From NCBI GenBank assembly GCA_958295665.1, contig OY282560.1:41231044-41295043 (forward strand): a stretch of 64,000 nucleotides of DNA, written 5' to 3'. This document shows, piece by piece, positions 35,349 to 46,546 of the stretch (position 1 is the first letter of the stretch; every line of letters starts with the position of its first letter). The stretch comes from Tipula vernalis. Lineage: Eukaryota; Arthropoda; Insecta; Diptera; Tipulidae. Both the position numbers and the translations under genes were made by a program. The notes under the pieces were generated by a model. It had not been told where the DNA came from and searched no databases. It saw nothing but the letters and a program-made list of their open reading frames with translations.

Positions 35349-38300
35349 ATGAAAATTGGGCGGCCAAAATCTAAAATGGTCCGATTACGATGGTTGATAC
35401 CTCTATCAATAGGTTTCGGGACCTGTAATTGCTGTGACAATTTTCATTTTGATTGCTCGATTATTTCTAAACATTTCTTAGAAATTTTAATTTTATTGAA
35501 AATTAACTGTGCTATAGCCCACAAGTTTTTGGGCGGCAAAAAACTAAAATGGTCCGATTACGATGGTTGATACCTCTATCAATAGGTTTCTGGACATGTA
35601 ATTGCTGTGACAATTTTCATTTTGATTGCTCGATTATTTCTAAACATTTCTTAGAAAATTCAATTTTATTGAAAATTAACTGTGCTATAGCCCACAAGTT
35701 TTTGGGCGGCAAAAATCTAAAATGGTCCGATTACGATGGTTGATACCTCTATCAATAGGTTTCGGGACCTGTAATTGCTGTGACAATTTTCATTTTGATT
35801 GCTCGATTATTTCTAAACATTTCTTAGAAATTTTAATTTTATTGAAAATTAACTGTGCTGCCCACAAGTTTTTGGGCGGCAAAAATCGAAAATGGTCCGA
35901 TTACGATGGTTGATACCTCTATCAATAGGTTTCGGGACATGTAATTGCTGTGACAATTTTCATTTTGATTGCTCGATTATTTCTAAACATTTCTTAGAAA
36001 ATTCAATATTATTGAAAATTAACTGTGCTATAGCCCACAAGTTTTTGGGCGGCAAAAATCTAAAATGGTCCGATTACGATGGTTGATGCCTCTATCAATA
36101 GGTTTCGGGACCTGTAATTGCTGTGACAATTTTCATTTTGATTGCTCGATTATTTCTAAACATTTCTTAGAAAATTCAATTTTATTGAAAATTAACTGTG
36201 CTATAGCCCACAAGTTTTTGGGCGGCAAAAATCTAAAATGGTCCGATTACGATGGTTGATACCTCTATCAATAGGTTTCGGGACCTGTAATTGCTGTGAC
36301 AATTTTCATTTTGATTGCTCGATTATTTCTAAACATTTCTTAGAAATTTTAATTTTATTGAAAATTAACTGTGCTATAGCCCACAAGTTTTTGGGCGGCA
36401 AAAATCTAAAATGGTCCGATTACGATGGTTGATACCTCTATCAATAGGTTTCGGGACATGTAATTGCTGTGACAATTTTCATTTTGATTACTCGATTATT
36501 TCTAAACATTTCTTAGAAAATTCAATTTTATTGAAAATTAACTGTGCTATAGCCCACAAGTTTTTGGGCGGCAAAAATCTAAAATGGTCCGATTACGATG
36601 GTTGATATCTCTATCAATAGGTTTCGGGACCTGTAATTGCTGTGACAATTTTAGTTTTGATTGCTCGATTATTTCTAAACATTTCTTAGAAAATTCAATT
36701 TTATTGAAAATTAACTGTGCTATAGCCCATAAGTTTTTGGGCGGCAAAAATCTAAAATGGTCCGATTACGATGGTTGATACCTCTATCAGTAGGTTTCGG
36801 GACCTGTAATTGCTGTGACAATTTTCATTTTGATTGCTCGATTATTTCTAAACATTTCTTAGAAATTTTAATTTTATTGAAAATTAACTGTGCTATAGCC
36901 CACAAGTTTTTGGGCGGCAAAAATCTAAAATGGTCCGATTACGATGGTTGATACCTCTATCAATAGGTTTCGGGACCTGTAATTGCTGTGACAATTTTCA
37001 TTTTGATTGCTCGATTATTTCTAAACATTTCTTACAAATTTTAATTTTATTGAAAATTAACTGTGCTATAGCCCACAAGTTTTTGGGCGGCAAAAATCTA
37101 AAATGGTCCGATTACGATGGTTGATACCTCTATCAATAGTTTCGGGACATGTAATTGCTGTGACAATTTTCATTTTGATTGCTCGATTATTTCTAAACAT
37201 TTCTTAGAAAATTCAATTTTATTGAAAATTAACTGTGCTATAGCCCATAAGTTTTTGGGCGGCAAAAATCTGAAATGGTCCGATTACGATGGTTGATACC
37301 TCTATCAATAGGTTTCGGGACCTGTAATTGCTGTGACAATTTTCATTTTGATTGCTCGATTATTTCTAAACATTTCTTAGAAAATTCAATTTTATTGAAA
37401 ATTAACTGTGCTATAGCCCATAAGTTTTTGGGCGGCAAAAATCTAAAATGGTCCGATTACGATGGTTGATACCTCTATCAGTAGGTTTCGGGACCTGTAA
37501 TTGCTGTGACAATTTTCATTTTGATTGCTCGATTATTTCTAAACATTTCTTAGAAAATTCAATTTTATTGAAAATTAACTGTGCTATAGCCCACAAGTTT
37601 TTTGGCGGCAAAAATCTAAAATGGTCCGATTACGATGGTTGATACCTCTATCAATAGGTTTCGGGACCTGTAATTGCTGTGACAATTTTCGTTTTGATTG
37701 CTCGATTATTTCTAAACATTTCTTAGAAAATTCAATTTTATTGAAAATTAACTGTGCTATAGCCCATAAGTTTTTGGGCGGCAAAAATCTAAAATGGTCC
37801 GATTACGATGGTTGATACCTCTATCAGTAGGTTTCGGGACCTGTAATTGCTGTGACAATTTTCGTTTTGATTGCTCGATTATTTCTAAACATTTCTTAGA
37901 AATTTTAATTTTATTGAAAATTAACTGTGCTATAGCCCACAAGTTTTTGGGCGGCAAAAATCTAAAATGGTCCGATTACGATGGTTGATACCTCTATCAA
38001 TAGGTTTCGGGACCTGTAATTGCTGTGACAATTTGCATTTTGATTGCTCGATTATTTCTAAGCATTTCTTAGAAAATTCAATTTTATTGAAAATTAACTG
38101 TGCTATAGCCCACAAGTTTTTGGGCGGCAAAAATATAAAATGGTCCGATTACGATGGTTGATACCTCTATCAGTAGGTTTCGGGACCTGTAATTGCTGTG
38201 ACAATTTTCATTTTGATTGCTCGATTATTTCTAAACATTTCTTAGAAAATTCAATTTTATTGAAAATTAACTGTGCTATAGCCCACAATTTTTGGGCGGC

Positions 38301-41155
38301 CAAAATCTAAAATGGTCCGATTACGATGGTTGATACCTCTATCAATAGGTTTCTGGACCTGTAATTGCTGTGACAATTTTCATTTTGATTGCTCGATTAT
38401 TTCTAAACATTTCTTAGAAATTTCAATTTTATTGAAAATTAGCTGTGCTATATATAGCCCACAAGATTTTGGGCGGCAAAAATCTAAAATGGTCCGATTA
38501 CGATGGTTGATACCTCTATCAATAGGTTTCGGGACCTGTAATTGCTGTGACAATTTTCATTTTGATTGCTCGATTATTTCTAAACATTTCTTAGAAAATT
38601 CAATTTTATTGAAAATTAACTGTGCTATAGCCCACAAGTTTTTGGGCGGCAAAAATCTAAAATGGTCCGATTACGATGGTTGATACCTCTATCAGTAGGT
38701 TTCGGGACCTGTAATTGCTGTGACAATTTTCATTTTGATTGCTCGATTATTTCTAAACATTTCTTAGAAATTTCAATTTTATTGAAAATTAACTGTGCTA
38801 TAGCCCACAAGTTTTTGGGCGACAAAAATCTAAAATGGTCCGATTACGATGGTTGATACCTCTATCAATAGGTTTCGGGACCTGTAATTGCTGTGACAAT
38901 TTTCATTTTGATTGCTCGATTATTTCTAAACATTTCGTAGAAAATTCAATTTTATTGAAAATTAACTGTGCTATAGCCCACAAGTTTTTGGGCGACAAAA
39001 ATCTAAAATGGTCCGATTACGATGGTTGATACCTCTATCTGTAGGTTTCGGGACCAGTAATTGCTGTGACAATTTTCATTTTGATTGCTCGATTATTTCT
39101 AAACATTTCTTAGAAATTTCAATTTTATTGAAAATTAACTGTGCTATAGCCCACAAGTTTTTGGGCGGCAAAAATCTAAAATGGTCCGATTACGATGGTT
39201 GATACCTCTATCAATAGGTTTCGGGACCTGTAATTGCTGTGACAATTTTCATTTTGATTGCTCGATTATTTCTAAACATTTCTTAGAAAATTCAATTTTA
39301 TTGAAAATTAACTGTGCTATAGCCCACAAGTTTTTGGGCGACAAAAATCTAAAATGGTCCGATTACGATGGTTGTTACCTCTATCAATAGGTTTCGGGAC
39401 CTGTAATTGCTGTGACAATTTTCATTTTGATTGCTCGATTATTTCTAAACATTTCTTAGAAATTTCAATTTTATTGAAAATTAGCTGTGCTATATATAGC
39501 CCACAAGATTTTGGGCGGCAAAAATCTAAAATGGTCCGATTACGATGGTTGATACCTCTATCAATAGGTTTCGGGACCTGTAATTGCTGTGACAATTTTC
39601 ATTTTGATTGCTCGATTATTTCTAAACATTTCTTAGAAAATTCAATTTTATTGAAAATTAACTGTGCTATAGCCCACAAGTTTTTGGGCGGCAAAAATCT
39701 AAAATGGTCCGATTACGATGGTTGATACCTCTATCAGTAGGTTTCGGGACCTGTAATTGCTGTGACAATTTTCATTTTGATTGCTCGATTATTTCTAAAC
39801 ATTTCTTAGAAATTTCAATTTTATTAAAAATTAACTGTGCTATAGCCCACAAGTTTTTGGGCGGCAAAAATCTAAACTGGTCCGATTACGATGGTTGATA
39901 CCTCTATCAATAGGTTTCGGGACCTGTAATTGCTGTGACAATTTTCATTTTGATTGCTCGATTATTTCTAAACATTTCTTAGAAAATTCAATTTTATTGA
40001 AAATTAACTGTGCTATAGCCCACAAGTTTTTGGGCGACAAAAATCTAAAATGGTCCGATTACGATGGTTGATACCTCTATCTGTAGGTTTCGGGACCTGT
40101 AATTGCTGTGACAATTTTCATTTTGATTGCTCGATTATTTCTAAACATTTCTTAGAAATTTCAATTTTATTGAAAATTAACTGTGCTATAGCCCACAAGT
40201 TTTTGGGCGGCAAAAATCTAAAATGGTCCGATTACGATGGTTGATACCTCTATCAATAGGTTTCGGGACCTGTAATTGCTGTGACAATTTTCATTTTGAT
40301 TGCTCGATTATTTCTAAACATTTCTTAGAAAATTCAATTTTATTGAAAATTAACTGTGCTATAGCCCACAAGTTTTTGGGCGGCAAATATCTAAAATGGT
40401 CCGATTACGATGGTTGATACCTCTATCAATAGGTTTCGGGACCTGTAATTGCTGTGACAATTTTCATTTTGATTGCTCGATTATTTCTAAACATTTCTTA
40501 GAAATTTCAATTTTATTGAAAATTAACTGTGCTATAGCCCACAAGTTTTTGGGCGGCAAAAATCTAAAATGGTCCGATTACGATGGTTGATACCTCTATC
40601 AATAGGTTTCGGGACCTGTAATTGCTGTGACAATTTTCATTTTGATTGCTCGATTATTTCTAAACATTTCTTAGAAATTTTAATTTTATTGAAAATTAAC
40701 TGTGCTATAGCCCACAAGTTTTTGGGCGGCAAAAATATAAAATGGCCCGATTACGATGGTTGATACCTCTATCAATAGGTTTCGGGACCTGTAATTGCTG
40801 TGACAATTTTCATTTTGATTGCTCGATTATTTCTAAACATTTCTTAGAAAATTCAATTTTATTGAAAATTAACTGTGCTATAGCCCACAAGTTTTTGGGC
40901 GGCAAAAATCCAAAATGGTCCGATTACGATGGTTGATACCTCTATCAATAGGTTTCGGGACCTGTAATTGCAGTGGCAATTTTCATTTTGATTGCTCGAT
41001 TATTTCTAAACATTTCTTAGAAAATTCAATTTTATTGAAAATTAACTGTGCTATAGCCCACAAGTTTTTGGGCGGCAAAAATCTAAAATGGTCCGATTAC
41101 GATGGTTGATACCTCTATCAATAGGTTTCTGGACCTGTAATTGCTGTGACAATTT
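35349..41155 (+). repeat. 173-bp satellite array, ~33.5 units
   Basis: The word ATGGTCCGATTACGATGG recurs at 35376, 35549, 35722, 35892 and so on to 41088 (34 starts, a few with one changed base). Spacing is almost always 173 bp (exceptions 170, 172 and 177). Other fixed parts are TCGATTATTTCTAAACATTT and GCCCACAAGTTTTTGGGCGG, the latter able to form a small stem. Units differ at a few diagnostic sites: ATTTTAA, AATTCAA or ATTTCAA; CAATAGG, CAGTAGG or CTGTAGG; GGCGGC or GGCGAC. Almost every unit has a 64-codon open frame that ends 22 bp inside the next unit, and several have a 66-codon antisense frame. These frames are by-products of homogenised repeats unless transcription is shown. The right edge is abrupt at GTGACAATTTT (about 41155). 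Confidence 0.97.
38312..40395 (+). repeat. Six-unit higher-order repeat, two copies of 1042 bp
   Basis: The units starting at 38312 and 39354 both carry a rare 177-bp form (TATATATAGCCCACAAGATT and ATTAGCTGTGC), giving fused 123-codon frames. The five following units match pairwise in their diagnostic variants: CAATAGG with AATTCAA, CAGTAGG with ATTTCAA, GGCGAC, CTGTAGG, then AATTCAA. The period is 177 + 5 x 173 = 1042 bp, so a six-unit block was duplicated as a whole. Confidence 0.85.
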
Positions 41156-43260
41156 TTGACCGAAGTAACAAAACTTATTTTGATTATTATCCAAATCGAA
41201 CACGTGCCACGCTATTAATTCGTTATAATATTTTAATAATTTCCAAGCCATTTCCTCTTTATGATTTCGACAAATTCAAAAATATTAATACTTTCTTAAT
41301 AATACAACAAAAGGAATTAAAAAAAGCTTTTTAAATTAATCCCGTAAACTTTATGCTCATCGTATACGTGTTGTGCTTTCAATTGTGTTTTGCTGTAAAT
41401 AAAAATTCACAACTTTTTTTTTCATGTTTATGTGGGTGTATGTATGTGTGCGTGTATTCTTATGTATGTTACGTTGATCTTGTTTTGTTGGAATAAATTT
41501 GTCTTTTCAATTTCGTCACAGTTAATTGAGTTTTATTTAATTTACTTTGAGCTTTAAGTAATAAGCACATAACAACAACAGCAACACGATAAAAGCGTGG
41601 AAGGAGAACGAAAATTATATTATGTGAAACGTAAGTATAAGACATATTGTTGTTGTATTACTGTTTGTTGTGTTGATGATTATGATGATGGTGATGCGAT
41701 GATGTTTCGTAATGGCGGTAATGAAGGAAATTCGTTAGAGAAACACCGTGTAAAATTTTACTGTCAAAATAATTTTTTTTTTTTTTGTTTGTGGGTGTGC
41801 GTAAAAATTTTTTTGTGTTGCTTTTCTAACAAAGTACATTTTAAAATCTTTATGATATTGTTGACAGGTAAATACGAAATTCAATTAGAGGAAATGTAGA
41901 GATTTATAAACCTAAAAATACCTTGATTCCATTGTTTCTCTTGATACGTATCCCTATTCAATTCTTGGTATCCCCGTTCAATTCACTATAACAAAGTATA
42001 ATCACATAACCATAACAAAATTCAATCAGAATTCATGTCGCCAAATCAACAATTCAATTAAATTTTTTATTTTCATTTTAAAAGTTTTCCTAAATAAACG
42101 CACGATCCATTCCATTGAATTATACTCTACCCCAATATACAATAAAAATGTTAAGCTGACACCGAATTGTCTTGTTAACATTGTGGAAAGGTCAAGAAAA
42201 TGTCACAACAAAACAAATTATTATTTTATTCATTACATGGTTTGTGTACTTCTGAATATTTATTTTTGATTTTTTTCTAAGAACGTAATTTAGAAAATTG
42301 TTCACAAATATATTTCCTTGAGCATATAGTTCTCGTAATTTTTTTTTTTAACCATTTTATGGTTGGTTATATATCGCCAACAATAATATACGTTTTGGTT
42401 CACCACCGCCACCATCATATATTTGATAACAATGGATTTTCATTGTAGACAAGTTTTCACCACCCACTGTCCCCATTTTTCACGATTTATACATACAGGA
42501 GAAATCGAAAATTGTTTTTTTTTTTAATTTAAATAGCAACGACATGGCAAAAAATATACAGAACAACTGCGATATTGGTTTGGTTGATTATATAACAAAA
42601 AGAAACCGCCGCAGCTGGTGTAAACGAAAAAAAAGTTGATTTCTTCATTCACAATGAAGTAGATGATTTTTTGCCTTGTTCGTGGAGAGCACTGAAGAAG
42701 ATCATAATTGCGTATTTTTAAGATTGCTTTAGATAACAGCATTTCAGAAGTCGGTCTGTCTATATACAGCCATATGTTTATAATACAAATAATCATAATC
42801 GAATGACATTTTCTTATCAACCAAATAAATTTTCCCTAAGCCCAAAAAACAAAAAAAACAAAAAACGACGGGAAAGCAAAATTAATTCAAACTTTTCATC
42901 TAAAACAGAATAGAGCTCACAAAACGAGCAATTTTACTAAAATGAAAATGGGAAAAAGCATAAAAATGAAAAATCTTAATCAAATTTTCTGATTTTCCAT
43001 TTATATTTTACATTATTTATATTTCTACTTAAGAAACATTTTTTTTTTTTTTTAAATAACAGATTTATTATTATTTTCGTTCAGTTTGTAGTCGATTTTT
43101 CCATTTTCCATTTTTTGTGTGTGCGCTGCTTTTTTACTGCCAATTTCATTTTCTCGGGCGATAAGATTTTTGTAAAAACAATAGGAAAATTATTAAAGGG
43201 AAAATCAATTTGGAGTATTAATCAATTCGGGCTTTAATATTTTTGATCGATAAGTAGCAC

Positions 43261-43314
43261 ATAAAAAATTGTTGTAGCACAACGTAACATACAATTTACA
43301 AACTCAGAATCGAC
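43261..43314 (+). repeat. Dispersed ~54-bp repeat (partner 48701-48754)
   Basis: ATAAAAAATTGTTGTAGCAC, ACATACAATTTACAAACTCAG and AATCGAC match ATAAAACAATTGCTGTAGCA, ACATACAATTTATAAACTCAG and AATCGGC at 48701-48754, with about six differences. The two copies bracket the LINE at 44.0-48.6 kb but stand off from its ends, so they are not a target duplication. Confidence 0.55.
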
Positions 43315-43570
43315 AACGATTAGAACTCGTAATTACAATAAAATTCTTCATTCTTGTTTAAATTTCAATCTCCTGATCGATTACCTTAAATTCGTTAAAT
43401 TTTAGTCAATTACCCGGATAATTTGATTCAAGGGCAAGAAATAACACCGTGATAATTTACATTTTTGTATGGCGAAATTAATCCCATTTTAAATATGATT
43501 TAATTCCGCGATATCTATTTTTTTTTTTTTTTTTATGAAATAATTCGTGTGGAAAAAGAATTAAATTTAA

Positions 43571-43655
43571 GCGGAATAAATTCATATTTATCGGTGGAAT
43601 TAATTTATTTTCAAACGAATTTAACTCCGCCGGTAAATATGAATTTATTTCACCA
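43571..43655. repeat. Imperfect inverted repeat, ~33-bp arms
   Basis: GGAATAAATTCATATTTATC plus GGTGGAATTAA (left) opposes TTAACTCCGCCGGTAAATATG plus AATTTATTTC (right). A further related AAATATGATTTAATTCCGCG lies at about 43492. It could be a MITE remnant. Confidence 0.5.
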
Positions 43656-44088
43656 CAAAAATTAGAATGTTAAAATAGAAATAGTGTCATGAAAAGTGAA
43701 AGGAATGTATCGTTTTGATATAAACTTGAACCAAAATGTAAACGCGTTAAAATATACTTAATAATACTTAGAATATCGATTCCTGAAAAATTTCACAGCC
43801 GGAAAATTTTCGCCCTAGCCCTCTCCACCAATTCACCTAAATTAATTCTATAGAAGCACGACAGAAAGCAACATTGTAACTCACCTCAATTGGAGCATGA
43901 TGCGATTATAATATGTAACTGATGCAAATTAGGATGTAGTATTGAGTAAGACTGTAGTTGTCATAAATTATTAATGAACGATATTTACCTATTTCATCAT
44001 TTACATTTTGTGCATCGTTATTTGTGACGTAGATTACTACTACATAAAATCGAATCATTTTAGTTACGAATATTTTTTTTTTTATATA

Positions 44089-44454
44089 ATGATGTGTAAC
44101 AGCTGTTCAAAGTCATTCGCCGCTAATTTTATGGATAAAGAATGCTATAATTTTTGTAGCAATCAATACCATTATGATTGTAGTGGAATTGATCGTGCGG
44201 CCATCAACTCAATTAAAAAATTTGCAGTGGTAAAGCAGTGGTTCGCGTATAACAATATAACAAAGCTATTTAAAAAAATTGATGCTATTGCGGATAGAGC
44301 GTTGGAGGCTGTTGAAATAAAAAAATTGAAATTAGAAGTGGCCAAAAACAAAGAGTTAATTGGTGCATTAATGGATAAAGCAATCGGTGTATCGGATTCA
44401 TCTGAACATCCATCATATGTGAATGATGAGACGAAAACGACGTTACCATACTAA
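44089..44454 (+). pseudogene. LINE ORF1 N-terminal part with PHD-type finger
   Basis: The ATG at 44089 (MMCNSC) is the likely start; the upstream part of the open frame is A/T-rich filler. Residues 3-45 show CNSCSKSF, CYNFC and YHYDCSG, the Cys/His spacing of a PHD-like finger, found in ORF1 of several CR1-type LINEs. A helical, Lys/Glu-rich segment (IKKLKLEVAKNKELIGALMD) follows and could be a coiled coil. The frame ends at 44454, but the protein continues in the +1 frame from about 44423, so one frameshift separates the two halves. Role in an intact element: RNA binding and RNP assembly (inference). Confidence 0.6.
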
Positions 44455-45122
44455 TAGTTCTTCAAGATTGTTGATACCTTCTTCTAATCAGGACATTATC
44501 GGGACGGGGCAGCCTGTGGATACATTGTACCCAGCTGTTGTACAGGATAAAATGTATCTGTATGTTAGTAGGTTCCATCCCTCGGTGAAAAAGGAGGCTG
44601 TACAAACTTATGTTTGCTCGAAAATATTGGACTGCAATGCTGACCAGGTGGATTGTAAATCACTGCTGGCTAAGTATAATGATGCGAATAACGCACTTAC
44701 TTTCGTTTCTTTTAAAATTGGTTTGACTCGGGAACATTATCAGCACGTTCGATCAGCACCTCCGTTAAATTCCACTATAAATTCTAGTATTTTATCATCA
44801 CCACATCAAGTAAATTCAGCTACTCAAAGAATAAACATTTATTATCATAACGCAAGCGGTATTCGCTCTAAATCAAAGAATATATTTTTATCTTTATTCA
44901 AGGATGAATATGAAGTGGTCTGTATAGCGGAGTCTTGGCTAACATCTAATTTTAAGACGGAAGAATATTTTCCGGCATCGCACATTGTTCATCGTCGAGA
45001 CAGACATCTTCTTACACTTATAAAAAAAGTGGAAAGGTGGAGGTGTGCTAATTGCTGTTGCGGATAAATTTTACTATGTACCTTTAATATTGACGGATTG
45101 CGACTTGGATATAATCACAGTA
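44423..45122 (+). pseudogene. LINE ORF1 C-terminal part joined to endonuclease start
   Basis: Residues ~45-110 (MYLYVSRFHPSVKKEAVQTY, then CSKILDCNADQVDCKSL and FVSFKIGL) resemble the RRM-like ORF1 domain of CR1-type LINEs. In the same uninterrupted frame the endonuclease begins at about 44835 (INIYYHNASGIRSK, with the Asn of the active site) and ESWLTSNF (the catalytic Glu). A frame break at about 45030 moves the reading into EGGGVLIAV (45033-45060). At 45122 the domain is cut by the antisense LINE. The lack of any stop or ATG between the ORF1-like part and the endonuclease suggests either a fused single ORF or loss of the intercistronic stop. Confidence 0.65.
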
Positions 45123-45884
45123 TTATTATTACTATTATTATTGGGGGGGCCATGTGGGCGATCAGCCACTTCGCACTGCTACCTAAAAGATCTATTGTGC
45201 TGGCCCCTGCTTAATTATCCGTCCAGTCAATATTCAGGTTCTTAATGAACCTGATGATACTGCCTCCCGGTACGTGATACATACTATCTGGGCTTATTGC
45301 TCTCCCTCCTAAATGTTTACTACAGCATGTAGTTCCGCTAGAAAGATGGTAGCATTGGAGCTCAAGGACTTCGAGAGGGTTGTCCCACTCCCGTATATTC
45401 CTACTCCTGCCCCGTATTCCGTTTGATTTTACTCTTACGAGTTGCTCGGAATTGCAAATCACCTGTAGGTCACCCAGCTTTACTACAGCAAGGCTAAATA
45501 AAACTGGAGGGTGGCTGGTATCTAGAGTCCGCATATTTTGGGCTGATTAACTTATCAGCCATTCATCTTTCGGCATATGCTGTTCCACCTTAGATTAGGG
45601 TTTTTTGTCAAGGTTTTCTCCTTTAGCGCCGTACTTTAGCCTGTCCCAAATGGCCAAAAATGTGCCAAGTGGCCTTAGTTACCAGTGGTTGCCACGAGGA
45701 GGCAGTACGTACACTTGCGAATTGTGAACAGGTTACCCCTTACACAATTGTACCCAACACGCAGCTGCCAAATGACAAGACCAGAACAGCTCACGTGATG
45801 CGCACCCTACTGGAAGGTTACGGAGCTGGTAGATTAATCTACTTAACTTTGATCCCCCCCCCTCCAATAGACGCCAAACCACCA
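45123..45884 (-). mobile_element. 5'-truncated (TAA)n-tailed LINE insertion, copy 2
   Basis: The insert is bounded by a 14-bp target duplication, ATATAATCACAGTA (45109-45122 and 45885-45898). On the minus strand it ends in an interrupted (TAA)n tail. It matches the copy at 22445-22976 over most of that copy's length and extends ~190 bp further toward its 5' end. It inserted antisense within the endonuclease domain of the CR1/Jockey-like LINE. Confidence 0.9.
45211..45534 (-). CDS. C-terminal ORF of the (TAA)n-tailed LINE
   Basis: A 107-codon antisense frame ends ~90 bp before the tail. It includes NGIRGRSRNIREWDNPLEVL, GTTCCSKHLGGRAISPDSMY and HVPGGSIIRFIKNLNIDWTD. It is probably the C-terminal end of ORF2, because of its position just before the tail. 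No catalytic motif is present, so the family cannot be confirmed from it. In the copy at 22445-22976 the same stretch carries frame breaks and a deletion near 22770. Confidence 0.5.
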   Translation of the reverse strand: MRTLDTSHPPVLFSLAVVKLGDLQVICNSEQLVRVKSNGIRGRSRNIREWDNPLEVLELQCYHLSSGTTCCSKHLGGRAISPDSMYHVPGGSIIRFIKNLNIDWTDN

Positions 45885-45898
45885 ATATAATCACAGTA

Positions 45899-46546
45899 AG
45901 AATCAGATATCATGCGTTTTCACTAATCGTTTGTGTCATGTATATTCCATGCGATTCTAATTTTGGGGTGTATAATAAAGTCATTGATATTATCAAGTCT
46001 ATAATAGCACCCATTTTGCAACCAGAGGATCGTTTATGTATATTGGATGATTTCAATTTACCAAATGTTAATTGGCTTCGACTTGATGATTTTTTAACTG
46101 CGTTGAACTTGAATGCGAATTATGATAACTTCATGACCGGATTACTTTCAATGAGTCTCAAACAATGTATGGACGTCAAGAACAAGTGTGGGAATGTTTT
46201 GGACCTGGTATTTTTGCCATTGGATCAAGGAGTTATTGTCGAGACGTGTGACGATTTAGCTGGAGCGTCGAGCATATATCACTTTCCAATAAAAGTGTCA
46301 CTGTCTTTCGATGTATGTGAAATTGTCAAGGATGAGTTATTTGTTGAAAATTTTAATTATAAAATTGGGGACTACGATTCCTTTAATGCTTTACTTGATA
46401 ATTATGATTGGAGTGCATTTGAGGGTAATGATCATTTAGAGGAAGTACTGGATGAATTTTATAATGTTCTAAATGTAGGAATGGTGAAATTTATTCCTAA
46501 ATTTAAAACTACGCGTCAGTTGAAGGAACCGTGGTATAATAAATAG
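45899..46546 (+). pseudogene. LINE endonuclease second half
   Basis: After the insertion the frame resumes with VCVMYIPCDSN (about 45930, the conserved Tyr/Pro segment), LCILDDFNLPNVNW (about 46030, the Asp-x-Asn catalytic segment, with DDFN where a Gly-Asp-Phe-Asn is usual) and ASSIYHFPIKVSL (about 46270, carrying the catalytic His). The linker to the RT ends in RQLKEPWYNK and a TAG (46544-46546), in the same frame as the RT that follows, so this is a simple nonsense change. Confidence 0.72.

Larger units (their letters stand above)
41156..44007. other. A+T-rich stretch, no gene seen
   Basis: Homopolymer tracts and CAACAACAGCAAC-like simple sequence dominate. The 100-codon frame at 41597-41899 is rich in Cys, Tyr and Phe from TGTTGT and poly(T) sequence and has no domain. 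An inverted repeat (43571-43655) and a dispersed repeat copy (43261-43314) are listed separately. Confidence 0.4.

Noticed and set aside
35376..41110. Thirty-odd small protein genes of 64 codons on the plus strand and 66 codons on the minus strand
   Set aside because: They are identical by-products of satellite units; each overlaps the next and the period is not a multiple of 3. Not listed as genes without expression evidence.
41597..41899. 100-codon Cys-rich frame that looks like a small secreted protein
   Set aside because: Its Cys, Val and Phe come from TGTTGT and poly(T) simple sequence; no signal peptide at its start and no domain.
45660..45890. Plus-strand 76-codon frame in the LINE insertion
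   Set aside because: The element lies on the minus strand (TAA tail on the left); the plus-strand frame is a shadow.
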